A stretch of DNA of 64,000 bases from Meira nashicola. Lineage: Eukaryota; Basidiomycota; Exobasidiomycetes; Exobasidiales; Brachybasidiaceae. A program made the translations under genes and the position numbers. The notes under the pieces are model-generated. The model made no database searches. It was not told the origin of the DNA and was given only the letters and a program-made list of their open reading frames with translations. This document shows, piece by piece, positions 29,772-41,330 of this stretch (its first letter is position 1; each line of letters begins with the position of its first letter). The stretch is taken from assembly GCA_001600355.1 (NCBI GenBank), contig BCJU01000003.1, positions 2,732,519-2,796,518 on the forward strand. Direction: 5' to 3'.

Positions 29772-30798
29772 TTTAGGCGGCAACGAAATCGGACTTAAAA
29801 TGAATGTTGTACGGAATAAAAGGCCGATCCTTTTATGAGCTCAAAGCTTTCCGAACGTTTAGAAAAAGGCGGACGGGTAAACGCGGGCTTTATGTATGAT
29901 CTACTGATTGACAAGCCTATCGATATCGTGTCCGACTTGATGAATGAACAAACGGTCCAAGTCCGAACGTAAAGAGGGAGTGAGAGGGTCACCAAAAAAA
30001 AGGGTCGATGATGGAAGGAAAGTTAAGAATTATCACAAGAAGGAATCATGTCAGAATTGCTTACAGAGAAGATTGTGCCTAAATAGGCTTTCCTTACGTA
30101 TATACACAATAAAACGCGGAATGCATTTCTGCTCCGTTCTACCGAGGAAATTATGGGCAGATGATTTACTCTACCAAAAAAAAAACTTTTTTTAGCTTAA
30201 TCCGAATATCGTGAGATTTCATAATGATTTTCTTCCAGTACACAAACACGAAACCCACGCAATAATAAGATGTCGGCTGTTTTTTTCTTTTCTTTTCTTC
30301 TTTTTTGGCTGATGTTTTGCTTACGTCCGCGCTAAGCCCGCTTTAGACGCGTTTTTTTCGTGCGTGTTTCTAGCAATCATGCCCGGTGCTGATTACCAAC
30401 CACTTTCTCACGCACACAGACACACACACACACGGACGGCGGCCTCTTTAGATTCATTACGGACATTTCAGCGGAGTCAATCCGCACGCTTTTTTGGGAC
30501 ATTTTTCCAAGTCCACGGCCAAGCGCCACAATAATATCGTCATTATTTTTCGGCCGGATTGCCAAGGAGAATGCTTGAGGGGTTGACATTGTTGACGACG
30601 AACGGGTGTCGGAGATAGTGATGAGAAAAGAAATTCGATTTTAATTTTGGCCACGGCATAAAGTGTGGTACGTAAATTAGTTGAAATACAGAATAAAGGG
30701 TGGATCGAGGTTGCTTGAATTGAACGGAGATAATTTGAAAAGTAACAGAAAGGATAAGAGTACAGAAATTTAGATATAGATTAGCGTTCAAGGTGCAT
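29772..30798. promoter_or_regulatory. 1.0-kb intergenic region upstream of ERG5
   Basis: Holds the ERG5 promoter and the 3' end of the NTF2-like gene. There is a CA microsatellite (30411-30433) and several T tracts. Short frames on either strand have no recognisable content. I cannot identify sterol-response sites. Confidence 0.45.
30411..30433. repeat. CA dinucleotide microsatellite
   Basis: About eleven CA steps with one GA interruption, in a gene-free region. Confidence 0.8.
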
Positions 30799-32139
30799 TT
30801 ATGCAGCTTTTTCTTCTGCTTGTGCTAATCCTTCCTTGAATGTTGGAGCAGGTTGATGGGATCCGTTTGGACTGGAATTTTTCTTTTTCTTATTCTTCTT
30901 CTTCTTTCCTCCGTTTCCGTTTTGATGTTGACTTTCTTTTACGCCTTCATCATCACCGCTTGAATGTGCATGTTGACCATTTTGTTCAATCTTTGCTTCT
31001 AATTTCGCTGCCTCCGCAATCGGATCTTCTCCTTCTTTGCGTAATTGATCGTAAAGTGAATTTCCATTTGTGCCACTTGTTGCTTTTGCTGCTTCATCTT
31101 TTGCATCTGTCGAAATACGTGATTCAATAGAAACACTCTTTCCTTGATCTTGTCCGTCAATCGATGGACCAACAGTCACAACTGCTGCCGATTCAGATTG
31201 AGTTGTATCATCTTGCGAAGGGAGGGTATTACTACTCTTTTCTTCTACTGTTGCTGATCTTTCTGCTCTGATTACTGGAGTAGAGATATTTGGTGGTAAT
31301 GCATGGGCGTCGTAAACGTATGGATAAGGCAAAGTGAAAGGTGCGACACGATTGATGGCAAGAGTACCGGCTTGAGCGAATGATTCCGAAAGGCGAATGA
31401 AAGGATAAGCGATCGAATGAACAAGATTGACAACAGTTTGACCATAACCTTGTGCAATTTCTGATCCTTGTGCGAAACCTGAATTGATTCCGTCAACAAC
31501 GTCAGAAGGTAAAGATTTCTTTGCACGATCGACAGCATCGATTGAATGAACTTTGGCAAAAGCAGCAAAAGTTAAATTGGAAAGAGTTAAAACGAAAAGG
31601 GTCCAAATGTTTTTGATCAAAGCTTCATGAATGGCTTGAACGATTGAAGCATGAGTAAGAATTCGTTCTACGAACCATTTCTCTTCAAATCTAGAAACGT
31701 ATGCTTTTCCACCTGTTGAAGTAACTTGTAATTCGACTGGAACTTCAACTGCAAAACCAAAGAAAGGTAATAAAGCTGGACGAACATAACGCACAGTTTG
31801 AATTTGAGCAGATTGCTTTTGTTCATCCCATTTAATATCTTTCAAGGTAAATGTAGCTGGCTTTCCAGCATCAATCTTGTTCCAAAACCATGCTGCATGT
31901 TTCAAATTTGTCGCTCCTCTGATTTCCAAACCATGACCACGATAAGTGACATCTGGCGTAAATGTGCTATTGATTGCTGAATTGAATTCAACCGGATCAC
32001 GGGCAAGTAATCGGGTTGCGAGTCCTAATCGGGAATGGAAGGGAATAACAAATTAGATACTCATATTTAGATCGAATCAGACCTCGTTCCTTCACTTACT
32101 GCCTACAGTTTCGTTCTTCTTTCCATCTGAAAAGTCCAT
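30799..32139 (-). CDS. NTF2-like (SigF-like) fungal membrane-associated protein, two exons
   Basis: Exons (minus strand) 32139-32100 (40 nt) and 32024-30799; intron of 75 nt, GTAAGT to GATTAG; 421 residues. The first exon gives MDFSDGKKNETVG only, so a plain frame scan starts the protein at a TTG inside exon 2. The second exon continues RLATRLLARDPVEFNSAINS and YRGHGLEIRGATNLKHAAWF. The N-terminal 140 residues have the alpha-beta pattern of a fungal NTF2-like (SigF-like) domain. A hydrophobic segment (about residues 153-172, WTLFVLTLSNLTFAAFA) could be a membrane span. The C-terminal third is disordered and has a lysine cluster (KKKKNKKKK). The molecular role of these proteins is not established; the family name is my recognition of the text and the fold remains to be confirmed. 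Confidence 0.72.
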
Positions 32140-32743
32140 CTTTGTTTGATTTTTGTGATGGAGTGATGGGAAGGAAAAGAAGCTTAGACACGTATGCTTT
32201 ATCGATCTTATTTGCAAATGAGGATCAGACCTCCTTCATAATTTCATTCCATTGTCAAGCACACGCATATGCATGTACACACATCTCAATTAATCTTTCC
32301 CTGTCTAGCGTAATGGCTCGCTTATTTTGCCTGTCTTCATTTCAATACCTTCCTTCTCAAAAGCTACGCAGATTAAAGTTTTACCTTCACACACCCCGTT
32401 TCACACTTATCACACGCATATTTGCACATTTTGCTTGTTGAAAGGACAAAAGCATAAAAGCGATCTAACCGTGCCAAACACTAAAAAATTCATTTCACGC
32501 GATGCACCAGCACACGCCCCTCTTCAATAGCACCAAGCCTCCACACCCATAGTGAAAACTACTGCAATGTCGAAATTATAAGGAACGATGGGAATTTTTG
32601 TTTGTTTTGCGTGCTATTTGCGTCATATAGAGAGGATTGAGAATAAAATTCATTCATTTAACCCTTTAACACAGCATGACGATTAATTCATGTATTAAGA
32701 TGAGAAATGATACTATACAATATGTGTGTGTGTGTGTGCATAC
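32140..32743. other. Intergenic region with TG microsatellite
   Basis: 604 bp between the NTF2-like start and the MFS stop. A (TG)8 run lies at 32723-32738, in the MFS 3' flank. No gene or RNA seen. Confidence 0.45.
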
Positions 32744-34702
32744 TCATGTGTCTCCATGTTTAGATCGAATATGGAGAGGCATAGTGAAATGCAAAATAAA
32801 CGCAGCTGTATACAATCCTACAGCTAATAACCAATTTGCAGCTGGGAAAGTGGTCAGAGTACGATTGTAGATGTACGTAGAGAAGATCGGGCTGATAAAT
32901 AAGGTCATTGATTCGAATACGGATGTGAGGGAAAAGTAAATTTCGTCTGCATGAACATCTGATTGAGCTTGATTTGTTGAAGATATCGGTCGATCTACTT
33001 CTTCAATACGTTGTCGAGGATGTTCAGCAGTTCTTGCAAGAACATCGCCTACGATCACTAAATCCACTGCTTGTCGAACGGCTTGACCAGGTGCACCTAA
33101 AGCAACAATAGCTGCACTCAAGAGTAGCAAAGATGCGCTTCCAAAAGCAGTAAAGATTGCACATAAAGCCCAACCAGAAATATCGAACAACCAAGCAACT
33201 TTTAAAACACTTCGATCCACTAAAGCACGCCAAGTGACCACTGCTCCACGCATTAAATGAGAAGTTGGCGTAAAGGTCTCTTCATCTTCTGTTGTCGTTG
33301 TTGTTGTTGTTGAGCCATATGTATCCCTTGGTCGAAATTCTGAAACTGATTCGATCGGTGGCTCATCTGATGGTGCTTTTTTAGCAATCGCTTTGATTTC
33401 TTCTAAAGTCAAATGTTCGATCGGAGCTGGCTTTTGGACAGCTCGTTCAAAGTAGGCAATCATAAAAGGCGTTACGATGAACAAGGTAAATAATCTTGCT
33501 ATTCCAAGCCAAGAAAGAATTAGCGAAACCGATTCAGGTCCCCAATGAAAAGAATGTCCGAAAAATACAACGTAAATGTTGATCGTATAAGCACTACCGA
33601 TGTGTAACATGGCAACTAGAGTGATCTTTAAAATACGCCAATCACGTTGACCATCAATGTCTTTCCGCGGCCATAACCGCCAATAGAATGTTTCACGACC
33701 TTTGGATTTGTTTATTTGATCGCCATGCTCATCTTCACGATGATCTGCCGGCAGGAGTACGTAAGCAGTAACAAAAGTCAAAATGATCGTAATCGTAGAA
33801 ATCAGGTATGGCGCCACATTCTCAACTTTGATCACAGGAGGTGTTGGCGGAATTGGTCCATGTGTCGGCGGTGCTGGCAATGTGGGCTGATCGTTTTGAT
33901 TTCCATGCGTATTTCGAAATAGTTTGAATAATTTGATAAAGCTTGATGATGAGAATGGAATGAGAGATCCCATCCATGCCGTTAGAGCTGGACCAATAGT
34001 AATTGAAATGATATTCATTTGCGCCATTCCGAGCAATCCTTGAGTTTTGTTGCCTGCCGAAGATGTTTCAGTAACAAACAATCTCATGCAAAGCATACCA
34101 ACAACTTCGGCTCCCATCAAATTTCCAATCACGCTCAAAACAATGAATAAACGGAATATATTTGTGGAAGAGATTGTCATTGGTTCGTCGGGAGAACGAA
34201 AAGGATAGCCAATCGGAAGGAAGAGCGGAGGAACTCGATCGAAAAGCAAGATTGCAATGCTAGTCAAAAAGATTGTCTTTTTACCCCATTTTCGTAATCT
34301 TGGTTGAATGATAAAGAGGGAAATCGTTGCAGATAAATTTCCGATGATTTGAATGAACGATAAAATTGAAGCGCTTCGTCTTTCCACTTCATCAATATCA
34401 CAAAGATCTACTGGATCATTGCTAGGTCTTTTGAAAGAAATCAAACTTTCTGTTATGGTCGAATGCGGATGTTGTTCGTAATATTCTGCACAAGCTAATG
34501 ATCGTATCAATTGAATTGAAGCAGGAAAAGTACCGCTACTACAAATGAACATCAAAAGAGCGACGATCAAAAGTCGTATAATTGGCCATTTTTCACGAAA
34601 TTTGGCTGAAAAGTTTTGATTCGAATGAATCTCATTATCATTGCTTTGATTAGTAGTCTGGCCTTCGCCGCTTAACAGAGGCCTTCGTTCTTCGTCAACC
34701 AT
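32744..34702 (-). CDS. Major facilitator superfamily transporter
   Basis: Protein of 652 residues with about twelve hydrophobic segments. N-terminal half: about residues 36-60 (IIRLLIVALLMFICSSG), then LSFIQIIGNLSATISLFII, IFLTSIAILLF, LFIVLSVIGNLMGAEVVGML and NIISITIGPALTAWMGSL. Then ISTITIILTFVTAYVLL, ITLVAMLHIGSAYTINIYVV, ILSWLGIARLFTLFIVT, and a late block with LFDISGWALCAIFTAFG. A hydrophilic central loop (PTLPAPPTHGPIPPTPPV) and another before TM9 (TYGSTTTTTTTEDEE) are low complexity. The cytosolic N-terminus begins MVDEERRPLLSGEG with a dileucine-type ERRPLL signal, so vacuolar or endosomal sorting is plausible. Substrate not predictable. ATG start confirmed. Confidence 0.82.
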   Translation of the reverse strand: MVDEERRPLLSGEGQTTNQSNDNEIHSNQNFSAKFREKWPIIRLLIVALLMFICSSGTFPASIQLIRSLACAEYYEQHPHSTITESLISFKRPSNDPVDLCDIDEVERRSASILSFIQIIGNLSATISLFIIQPRLRKWGKKTIFLTSIAILLFDRVPPLFLPIGYPFRSPDEPMTISSTNIFRLFIVLSVIGNLMGAEVVGMLCMRLFVTETSSAGNKTQGLLGMAQMNIISITIGPALTAWMGSLIPFSSSSFIKLFKLFRNTHGNQNDQPTLPAPPTHGPIPPTPPVIKVENVAPYLISTITIILTFVTAYVLLPADHREDEHGDQINKSKGRETFYWRLWPRKDIDGQRDWRILKITLVAMLHIGSAYTINIYVVFFGHSFHWGPESVSLILSWLGIARLFTLFIVTPFMIAYFERAVQKPAPIEHLTLEEIKAIAKKAPSDEPPIESVSEFRPRDTYGSTTTTTTTEDEETFTPTSHLMRGAVVTWRALVDRSVLKVAWLFDISGWALCAIFTAFGSASLLLLSAAIVALGAPGQAVRQAVDLVIVGDVLARTAEHPRQRIEEVDRPISSTNQAQSDVHADEIYFSLTSVFESMTLFISPIFSTYIYNRTLTTFPAANWLLAVGLYTAAFILHFTMPLHIRSKHGDT

Positions 34703-35459
34703 TATATGCGGGCGCTACGATGCATGTAATTAGTTGAATCGTGTTGGTGTTTGTTTGTTAGAGTAACATTGTTGTGGTTAGGATGATTGGGTGATTCCTA
34801 CCTCGAGAGAATCCGTTTATAAATACATTCTGAATTCCGAATCGCATACATGCTCGCATTCGGTCAACCTGTGTTTGTCCATCGTGACCCTGTACATTAT
34901 TATGGAATGAGTAAATTCTTATCTTCCATTCTCTGTTCTGATGCATAAAGATAAAGCGGAAGAAAGTGACAGGAACGGTAGACTAGTTTCTTTGCATTTC
35001 TTGGCCCATTGCGGAGTGTGTGTGTATGTGTATGTAGCCTGGCGTTTGTCCCCGTTTAATATTCTTGACCGCGTGGTGATACAAAGCTGTTCAGCAGTGC
35101 TCAGTGCATGTACGTGAGTGCTGCCCCAATTCTAAGAAATCGCGTAATAATTCTTAGGGATGTGCAGTGCATCCGAGACGCCAGGGCAGCCAGTTTACTC
35201 AGCCCAGCTTCCCCCACCTTGAGCTGAGTGACAAAAAAGGCTAAGTTTTGTTAATTTGTTCACGTATACCTAGAAACGAATGATATCATTTCCAGAACGG
35301 AAGCTGAGCCATCCGCAATTGCTTGGTTTCGGAAACACCCGCAGACAAACGTCAACAATATGATAGATACTGAGATACAATTGCGATCATGTAGAAAAGA
35401 GTATATGAAAAAGAAATACATGAGCTTAAAATGTATAAAGCAATTTGTGCAAGGACCAT
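34703..35459. other. Intergenic region between MFS start and SSK2 stop
   Basis: 757 bp with the MFS promoter and the 3' end of the MAPKKK gene. A perfect 7-bp inverted repeat (CTAAGAA ... TTCTTAG, 12-nt spacer) lies near 35134-35159. No coding frame or RNA family recognised. Confidence 0.45.
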
Positions 35460-38400
35460 CTATATATCTGATGATGTCATCCTACGCGATTCCTCCTCTT
35501 CCCTGCGATAAACTAAATCTGCCACAAGAGCATCATAGCCTGGATGCATATGATTTGGACGACCTGGATGATGAACAGGTACCTCTTCTGCTTCATTTTC
35601 ATCGATTGCTTGTTGAGCACTTTCATCGTTGAAGAATGGTTGTTTGGTAGACAGGGTGGAATCTTCTGCATATTCTGAGCTTAATGGACCAACATTTGTC
35701 GTGGCAGCCGTACTTGGTGTAGCCAAAGGTTGTCTTTTACCACCAATACTTGTCGCGAGTGGATTAGTTGATTCAAATGAAGAACGTGAAAATGTTGAAT
35801 TACTGCTATTTATACTTCGTGCACTTGGTCTGCTGAAATTGAAACCATTAATCGATCTTGTTCCAGGTGTGGCTACCATTGCAGCAACTCCTGCCGCTGA
35901 ATTTTCGTTATGTGTGAATGCATTAGAGTTCAAAGATCCTCCATGACTACTACTATCTTCTCCACTCAATGACAAACTTGCCATCCCGCTGCCTGTTCCA
36001 TGATAGTTTGATCCTGTTCCTGTAGATGGTCCTGCACTTGTAGACACTTCTGCCGCTATTGCCGCTGCCTCTTCTTCGTTTGCTGCATTGAGAGCTTCAA
36101 CCAAATTCTTGATCCAATCATGTTCTCTCATTTCAGCAGCAGAAGGTCTTTCGTACGGATCAATGACTAAACAATTACGAATAAAGTCGATTCCCAAATC
36201 ACTCAATTGACCTGGTTCAGGTAAAGGTGGATGTTGTTGGGCCATACCGATATGGAACATGATTGCCCATTCGTTGTCTAATTGACTCCATGGCCGCTTG
36301 CCAGTTGCAAATTCAAGTACAACACAACCAAGACTCCAAACATCCATAGCACCACGACGACCGCGAGATTCTCCTTTGATCACTTCAGGCGACATGTACA
36401 TCGGTGTTCCCTGCAAACTGGCAGCCGCTTGAGGTTTGCCATCAGGTCCTAACATACCAGTGATAGCTTGAGGTCCTTTACCAGGTCTGCGACTTCTTTG
36501 AATGGTACGTGAATTCTTTGCAAGTACTTTTGCTGCGCCAAAATCAACAAATTTGATCACACCCATATGATCTAGCAAAATATTGTCCGGTTTAATATCA
36601 CGATGAACAACGCCTTTAGAATGAAGGTAGACCAAACCGTCAAGCATTTGCAGAGTGTACACTTGCATCACCATCTCATCTTCAATACGTCCATGCTCCA
36701 ACAATTGTGCCAAGCTACCACCTTGACAATATTCTTCGAAAATGTATACTTTATCACGATGAACCTCAATTCCGTAATATTCAACGATATTTGGATGGCT
36801 CAACATTTCCATCACGCTCATTTCATCCTTGATTTGTTTGTACATACCAGGCGTTGAGCTGATATCTTGGAATCGAATCTCTTTGACGGCCATCAAGCCT
36901 CCTGAGTCTAAATTGACTGCCAGATAAACCGTACCAAATGTACCACCGCCAATGAAACGACCTTGTTGCCATCTGATCTGAATTCTGCTGGAAGATGATG
37001 CGAGGAATTGTAATCCTTGATCTTCAAGTCTGGTATCGTCCAAAACTCTACCAATCAACCTTTGTTCAGCTTCGATCGCATGACGAGCCTCATCCCACTC
37101 CATCACTTTCTGTACCCATCTCTCTTCTGTTGCTTGCATTCCGCTATCCGCTCTTCCTAGCATCGGGGGTGCTCCTGCTCCGCCACTGCCAGCGATCAAT
37201 TTAGCAGCAACGCTTCTTGCTTCAGTATCACCCATTCCTGCTGCCATTTCCAAAGCTCTGCTGCGTTCTGCACGCTCACGTTCAAGTCGTTCTTCTTCTT
37301 CTTTAGCTTTGGCTACGCTACTTCTTGCACCAAGAATGTCGAAATGACTGATTAAAAGACCGACGCAGCTTGCCACCTTGCTTCGCATCAACATGAAATC
37401 TTCTTCGTTAATATCAAAGATGTATTCAGATTGAGTGATGTGCATCGCATTCTCTAAAGCTGCAACGGCGAATTTGAACGTCTTTCGGTCTGAAGGTTCA
37501 CAATCATCGCAGATGAAAGCAACCCAATCGATCGACAAGCTGGCTAGAGCCAAAGTCATCTGCCCTCGCAAACGCGCTGATTCAATGAATGGCATGGCAC
37601 GGAAACCTTGTTCGGCTGCCATTGCAAAACAATTTTGAATTAAGTCATCACAATCTCCACCTTTACTTCTGCCAATTCTTCCTTCGCTGGAAGAACCTTG
37701 TTGTTGGTCATGTTGCTGTTGCCCAGATTGCTCTTCTTTTCGACGGCCTCGCATATTACGTCTGATCTTTGGAACAGCACGATTGACACTATCCGAAAGT
37801 ATATAAACACCTTTGTTGATCCTGCGTAATTCGGCTTGTACGGTACTCATATGAGCTAAGCTTTCGTCAACAATTTCGAGAGGGAAAGCTGTTCCGTTCT
37901 TTACCACGCTTGGGCGTCGCTTTGATCTTGGTAATCTCTGATCTTCCGCATTATCTTCATCTTCCTGTTGTAGACTGACAGCTGCGTAATTAGCACCAAA
38001 TACACTATAAAGATGTTTCTTGCACATCTCAAGTCTTCGTTCTGGTCCATCAGCAATCAAACGTAAACGACGATCTTTTAGATTGACATCGATTCTTTCC
38101 ATAGCTAACATCATCACTTTTCCAGTCCACATAAATGCATCACGAGGTGTCAAGATCAAAAGATAGCGAGGAGGTTCATCATTCTCAGCATTTTGCGTTT
38201 CTGGTTTCTCGGCATCCCTTGTGTTGCCTGACGGATTCTTGATACCCGTCGTTGTAGGATCAACGTCTTCTTCTTTACCACTTTCATCCAAATTTGAAGC
38301 TGCAATCGTTGTGGTACCTTGCTTCTTTGCCGTTTGTGATGCTTCTTCCGCAGCTGAAGCAAGGAAAGAGTCTTCATCATGCTGACGTACACGATGCAAA

Positions 38401-41330
38401 CATTTTGTAAATAACTTTTGTACTAATTCTGGCTTGTCGTGCAGGCTAGGCTCTGCAATCAAATACGTTCCCTCTGCTTCAAAACTTCCTGTCAAAACCA
38501 AGAAATATCCTGCATTGATCAGTGCTTGCAGAAACTCGGTCAAGTCCATCCGCTCGGCAGCTGCATTAACTCGACTTGCAAGCGGGACAGATGAAGAAGC
38601 GTTGTTGGACGAAATGGGCGCATTTGCTCCTTCTGTAGCGTTGATATCGACACTGTTTCGTCCACTATTATTGGAAGGATCTGTTGGAGATCGTAATGTG
38701 CTTAGATCATACTCTGATGCATTCTCCAATCGATTTCTAATATCCCGTGCGAAACCGAGCAATTTACGACTTCGAATTCGAACACTGTCGAAAACTTGTT
38801 TGATCCATCGAACTTTTTCATCCAATGTCATCTTCACGTTTCCTCTTGTTAAGCCTCCTGCTACTGGTGGTCCTCGAGGAGCATTCTGTGATGTGATTGG
38901 CGCAATAAGTCTAGCAGACCTCTCATCCTCTGCAGCACCTTTGACATGCTTGCGGGTGCTAGGAGCCGATAATTCGCGTTCAAAGTACTTGACGATCCGG
39001 ATGAAAAGTTTGTTGACGATCTTTGTGATACTGCAAGCGACCAGGACATCCGCACCTTCAATCACTTCAACCGCTGTGGACAAGAATCGCCATTCAGGTT
39101 CTAAAATTTCAGTTTCCTTGAAGAATAGGCTTCCTTTAAGCTTATAGTTGAGCAAATCAAAGAAGTATTGTAAAGCTTCACGAAGGACTGCATCATAATT
39201 TGTGCCGATACAAGGCGGCAGTTCCCATCCTCGCTCAGGTTGCGGGACCATCATGGCCGAATATTGCAATTTGATACGACAAGCTAGGGCAATGGCAGCA
39301 CGCAAGTCATCAATGAGCGAATCGACGATTAGTACACTGGGATCTTGCAATTTCCCAACGTAATCTAATCGTACACGCAGTGCACCTTCCATCAATTTCG
39401 TGGGAAAGTTGATCAATTGCACCAATTCAGGCTCAAAAGAAGGTAAGGCCATCTCGCTGAATGCAGAATGATGATGAATGATTGCATGTTTGGCTTTCAT
39501 GATCAGCTGGCTTAGCGTTCGTAGCGTTCGCTTTTCGAATGTAGATTGTAGCGAATTTTCTTTTAAGAGCCGCTCCAAGAAAGTCCCTTCTTCTAATTCG
39601 GTACGGAAGGTCTGATCGTTTCCTTGATTATCTATACCCTCTTCTTGAAGCTTATGCGTACTCAATACGTCCAAAGATTGGCTTCCAGTCCATTCCTGAA
39701 GAATTTTGATCTGTAATCGCAAGCTCTTGGTCACATTGTACCAACTGTACAAGCCGTCTAACTTGCGCTGGAAGCTCTCTTGTCCCCATTCAGGCATAAC
39801 CTCAACGAGCTTTCGATACGATGGAAATTGCTCTTCAGCGCTTTCTACCGAAGATAGAACACATTCTACTTCCAGTAATATCTTTTCTTTCTCTTCGTCC
39901 GCATCAATTAGATCATCGAGAGGTTGTTTCAACTCGCTGGCAGATCGACAGGATTTCACTTCATCTATCACTCTTTTCATCAAAATCGGCCATCCTTCAT
40001 TCAATCGTTTCTCTTCGATATCGGCTGCGCCCTTTTGATGTCCTCTTCCGCGTAAACTTGCACGAATATCGAGCCATCTTTGATACATGATCCGTCCAGG
40101 TTGAGAATTTGGCGCATCAGCAGAAATGATTCTCTTTGTCTCGGATTTCAAAACTTCCGAACGCAAAGTGGATTGAAGCATAGTATGCCATTCTAGTCGT
40201 TCTTGTGGTGTGATTGTGTTTTCCAGGGAAAGGTCGGGCGGAGTACCCAGTGGGGTATTGAGATCTTGTGGGAAGTTTGGACCTGGCGTCTGAAGACCGT
40301 TGGGTATTCCTAGTAAAGGAGGACTATCATCGTCGTAATTCAGATGCATGGAACCATTGGCTCTCCTTTGGCTACGCGAGCCGGTAGCCCTCCTTGTTGA
40401 TCGCAGAGGTCTAACAGGTTTCTGTGAAGATGAAGAAGCGGGTTGGTCGAATGGCTCATCTGCGGTGACACGAACATCTGGCGTATTGAAGTCTTGATTC
40501 GAGCCATCCCTTGAAGTGGCGTCTCCTTCATCATCATAATCATCATAATCGCCGGATTCGCTACTACTGCTACTCAAACCTAAGGCACCTTTTGACCTTG
40601 ATCGATTGGATGACTTGATAGCATTTTCCACAGCCATCTGATTATCTTTCCCTAACACTTCCTTTTTCAAATTATTCCTTCGAAGTTTAGCGCTTTCTCC
40701 GCTGGTAGTATAGATCGATGAGCCTTCCATATCCAAATCTTCCGCGTTACCTAGATGTTCATCGTCAGAATCTAAAATAGATTCACGTTCAATCATTTCA
40801 CGTTCTCTGCGTTGAGCTGCTTCAAATGTACGTTCGACTGTACTCTTACCGTCGTGTATGGAAAGGAATGGCTCGCTCGGATCTCTATTTTCGGGCATTG
40901 GCGTACCAAAAGAGACTGTCCTTCCTTTGGATGAAATGTGTCTAAGTGAAGAAGAAGATTTAGGAACAGGTCTTGGGCCTATTCGTGTACCCAATCCAGC
41001 TGCTGGAATTTTTGGAGAATTAGAAGAAGATGATGGTAAAAAACCACCATTTCCGCTTAAATTCGGAGAAGATGTCGGAGAAGAACTTTGTTGAATTCTA
41101 TTCCATCGCTTACCGTTTGGGTTTCCAGTTTGTGTTATACTTCTCTCTCTTCCCATAGATTCATCTGATCCTCTTCTACTTTGACTAGCACTTTCTCCTC
41201 CGTCTTCTTGAAGAATATCATCATCTGTTTGTGGATTTTCATCTCTATTTGCATATTCGCTTTCTTCTTCTAATTCTGTTAGTGGATCATCGATTGAACG
41301 CTTAGTCCAATTGCTTGTGCTGCTTTCCAT
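35460..41330 (-). CDS. SSK2: SSK2/SSK22-type MAP kinase kinase kinase
   Basis: Protein of 1956 residues from ATG 41330 (MESSTSNWTK); a longer frame opens at TTG 41411. SSK2-class kinases sit at the top of the HOG osmotic-stress MAPK pathway and are activated through the response regulator SSK1. The long N-terminus starts disordered, then contains the family helical region (EWTGSQSLDVLS and on). The kinase domain spans about 1445-1740: GRFIGGGTFGTVYLAVN (Gly loop), MAVKEIRF (Lys), HPNIVEYYGIEVHRDKVYIF, VVHRDIKPDNILLD (catalytic loop), FVDFGAAKVLA (DFG), and GTPMYMSPEVIKGESRGRRG (activation segment). An unusual insert of about 35 residues (SRRPGKGPQAITGMLGPDG) separates DFGAA from GTPMY; similar inserts exist in basidiomycete relatives. 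The C-terminal 200 residues are Ser/Thr-rich. No intron over 5.9 kb. All catalytic residues present. Confidence 0.93.
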   Translation of the reverse strand: MESSTSNWTKRSIDDPLTELEEESEYANRDENPQTDDDILQEDGGESASQSRRGSDESMGRERSITQTGNPNGKRWNRIQQSSSPTSSPNLSGNGGFLPSSSSNSPKIPAAGLGTRIGPRPVPKSSSSLRHISSKGRTVSFGTPMPENRDPSEPFLSIHDGKSTVERTFEAAQRREREMIERESILDSDDEHLGNAEDLDMEGSSIYTTSGESAKLRRNNLKKEVLGKDNQMAVENAIKSSNRSRSKGALGLSSSSSESGDYDDYDDEGDATSRDGSNQDFNTPDVRVTADEPFDQPASSSSQKPVRPLRSTRRATGSRSQRRANGSMHLNYDDDSPPLLGIPNGLQTPGPNFPQDLNTPLGTPPDLSLENTITPQERLEWHTMLQSTLRSEVLKSETKRIISADAPNSQPGRIMYQRWLDIRASLRGRGHQKGAADIEEKRLNEGWPILMKRVIDEVKSCRSASELKQPLDDLIDADEEKEKILLEVECVLSSVESAEEQFPSYRKLVEVMPEWGQESFQRKLDGLYSWYNVTKSLRLQIKILQEWTGSQSLDVLSTHKLQEEGIDNQGNDQTFRTELEEGTFLERLLKENSLQSTFEKRTLRTLSQLIMKAKHAIIHHHSAFSEMALPSFEPELVQLINFPTKLMEGALRVRLDYVGKLQDPSVLIVDSLIDDLRAAIALACRIKLQYSAMMVPQPERGWELPPCIGTNYDAVLREALQYFFDLLNYKLKGSLFFKETEILEPEWRFLSTAVEVIEGADVLVACSITKIVNKLFIRIVKYFERELSAPSTRKHVKGAAEDERSARLIAPITSQNAPRGPPVAGGLTRGNVKMTLDEKVRWIKQVFDSVRIRSRKLLGFARDIRNRLENASEYDLSTLRSPTDPSNNSGRNSVDINATEGANAPISSNNASSSVPLASRVNAAAERMDLTEFLQALINAGYFLVLTGSFEAEGTYLIAEPSLHDKPELVQKLFTKCLHRVRQHDEDSFLASAAEEASQTAKKQGTTTIAASNLDESGKEEDVDPTTTGIKNPSGNTRDAEKPETQNAENDEPPRYLLILTPRDAFMWTGKVMMLAMERIDVNLKDRRLRLIADGPERRLEMCKKHLYSVFGANYAAVSLQQEDEDNAEDQRLPRSKRRPSVVKNGTAFPLEIVDESLAHMSTVQAELRRINKGVYILSDSVNRAVPKIRRNMRGRRKEEQSGQQQHDQQQGSSSEGRIGRSKGGDCDDLIQNCFAMAAEQGFRAMPFIESARLRGQMTLALASLSIDWVAFICDDCEPSDRKTFKFAVAALENAMHITQSEYIFDINEEDFMLMRSKVASCVGLLISHFDILGARSSVAKAKEEEERLERERAERSRALEMAAGMGDTEARSVAAKLIAGSGGAGAPPMLGRADSGMQATEERWVQKVMEWDEARHAIEAEQRLIGRVLDDTRLEDQGLQFLASSSSRIQIRWQQGRFIGGGTFGTVYLAVNLDSGGLMAVKEIRFQDISSTPGMYKQIKDEMSVMEMLSHPNIVEYYGIEVHRDKVYIFEEYCQGGSLAQLLEHGRIEDEMVMQVYTLQMLDGLVYLHSKGVVHRDIKPDNILLDHMGVIKFVDFGAAKVLAKNSRTIQRSRRPGKGPQAITGMLGPDGKPQAAASLQGTPMYMSPEVIKGESRGRRGAMDVWSLGCVVLEFATGKRPWSQLDNEWAIMFHIGMAQQHPPLPEPGQLSDLGIDFIRNCLVIDPYERPSAAEMREHDWIKNLVEALNAANEEEAAAIAAEVSTSAGPSTGTGSNYHGTGSGMASLSLSGEDSSSHGGSLNSNAFTHNENSAAGVAAMVATPGTRSINGFNFSRPSARSINSSNSTFSRSSFESTNPLATSIGGKRQPLATPSTAATTNVGPLSSEYAEDSTLSTKQPFFNDESAQQAIDENEAEEVPVHHPGRPNHMHPGYDALVADLVYRREEEESRRMTSSDI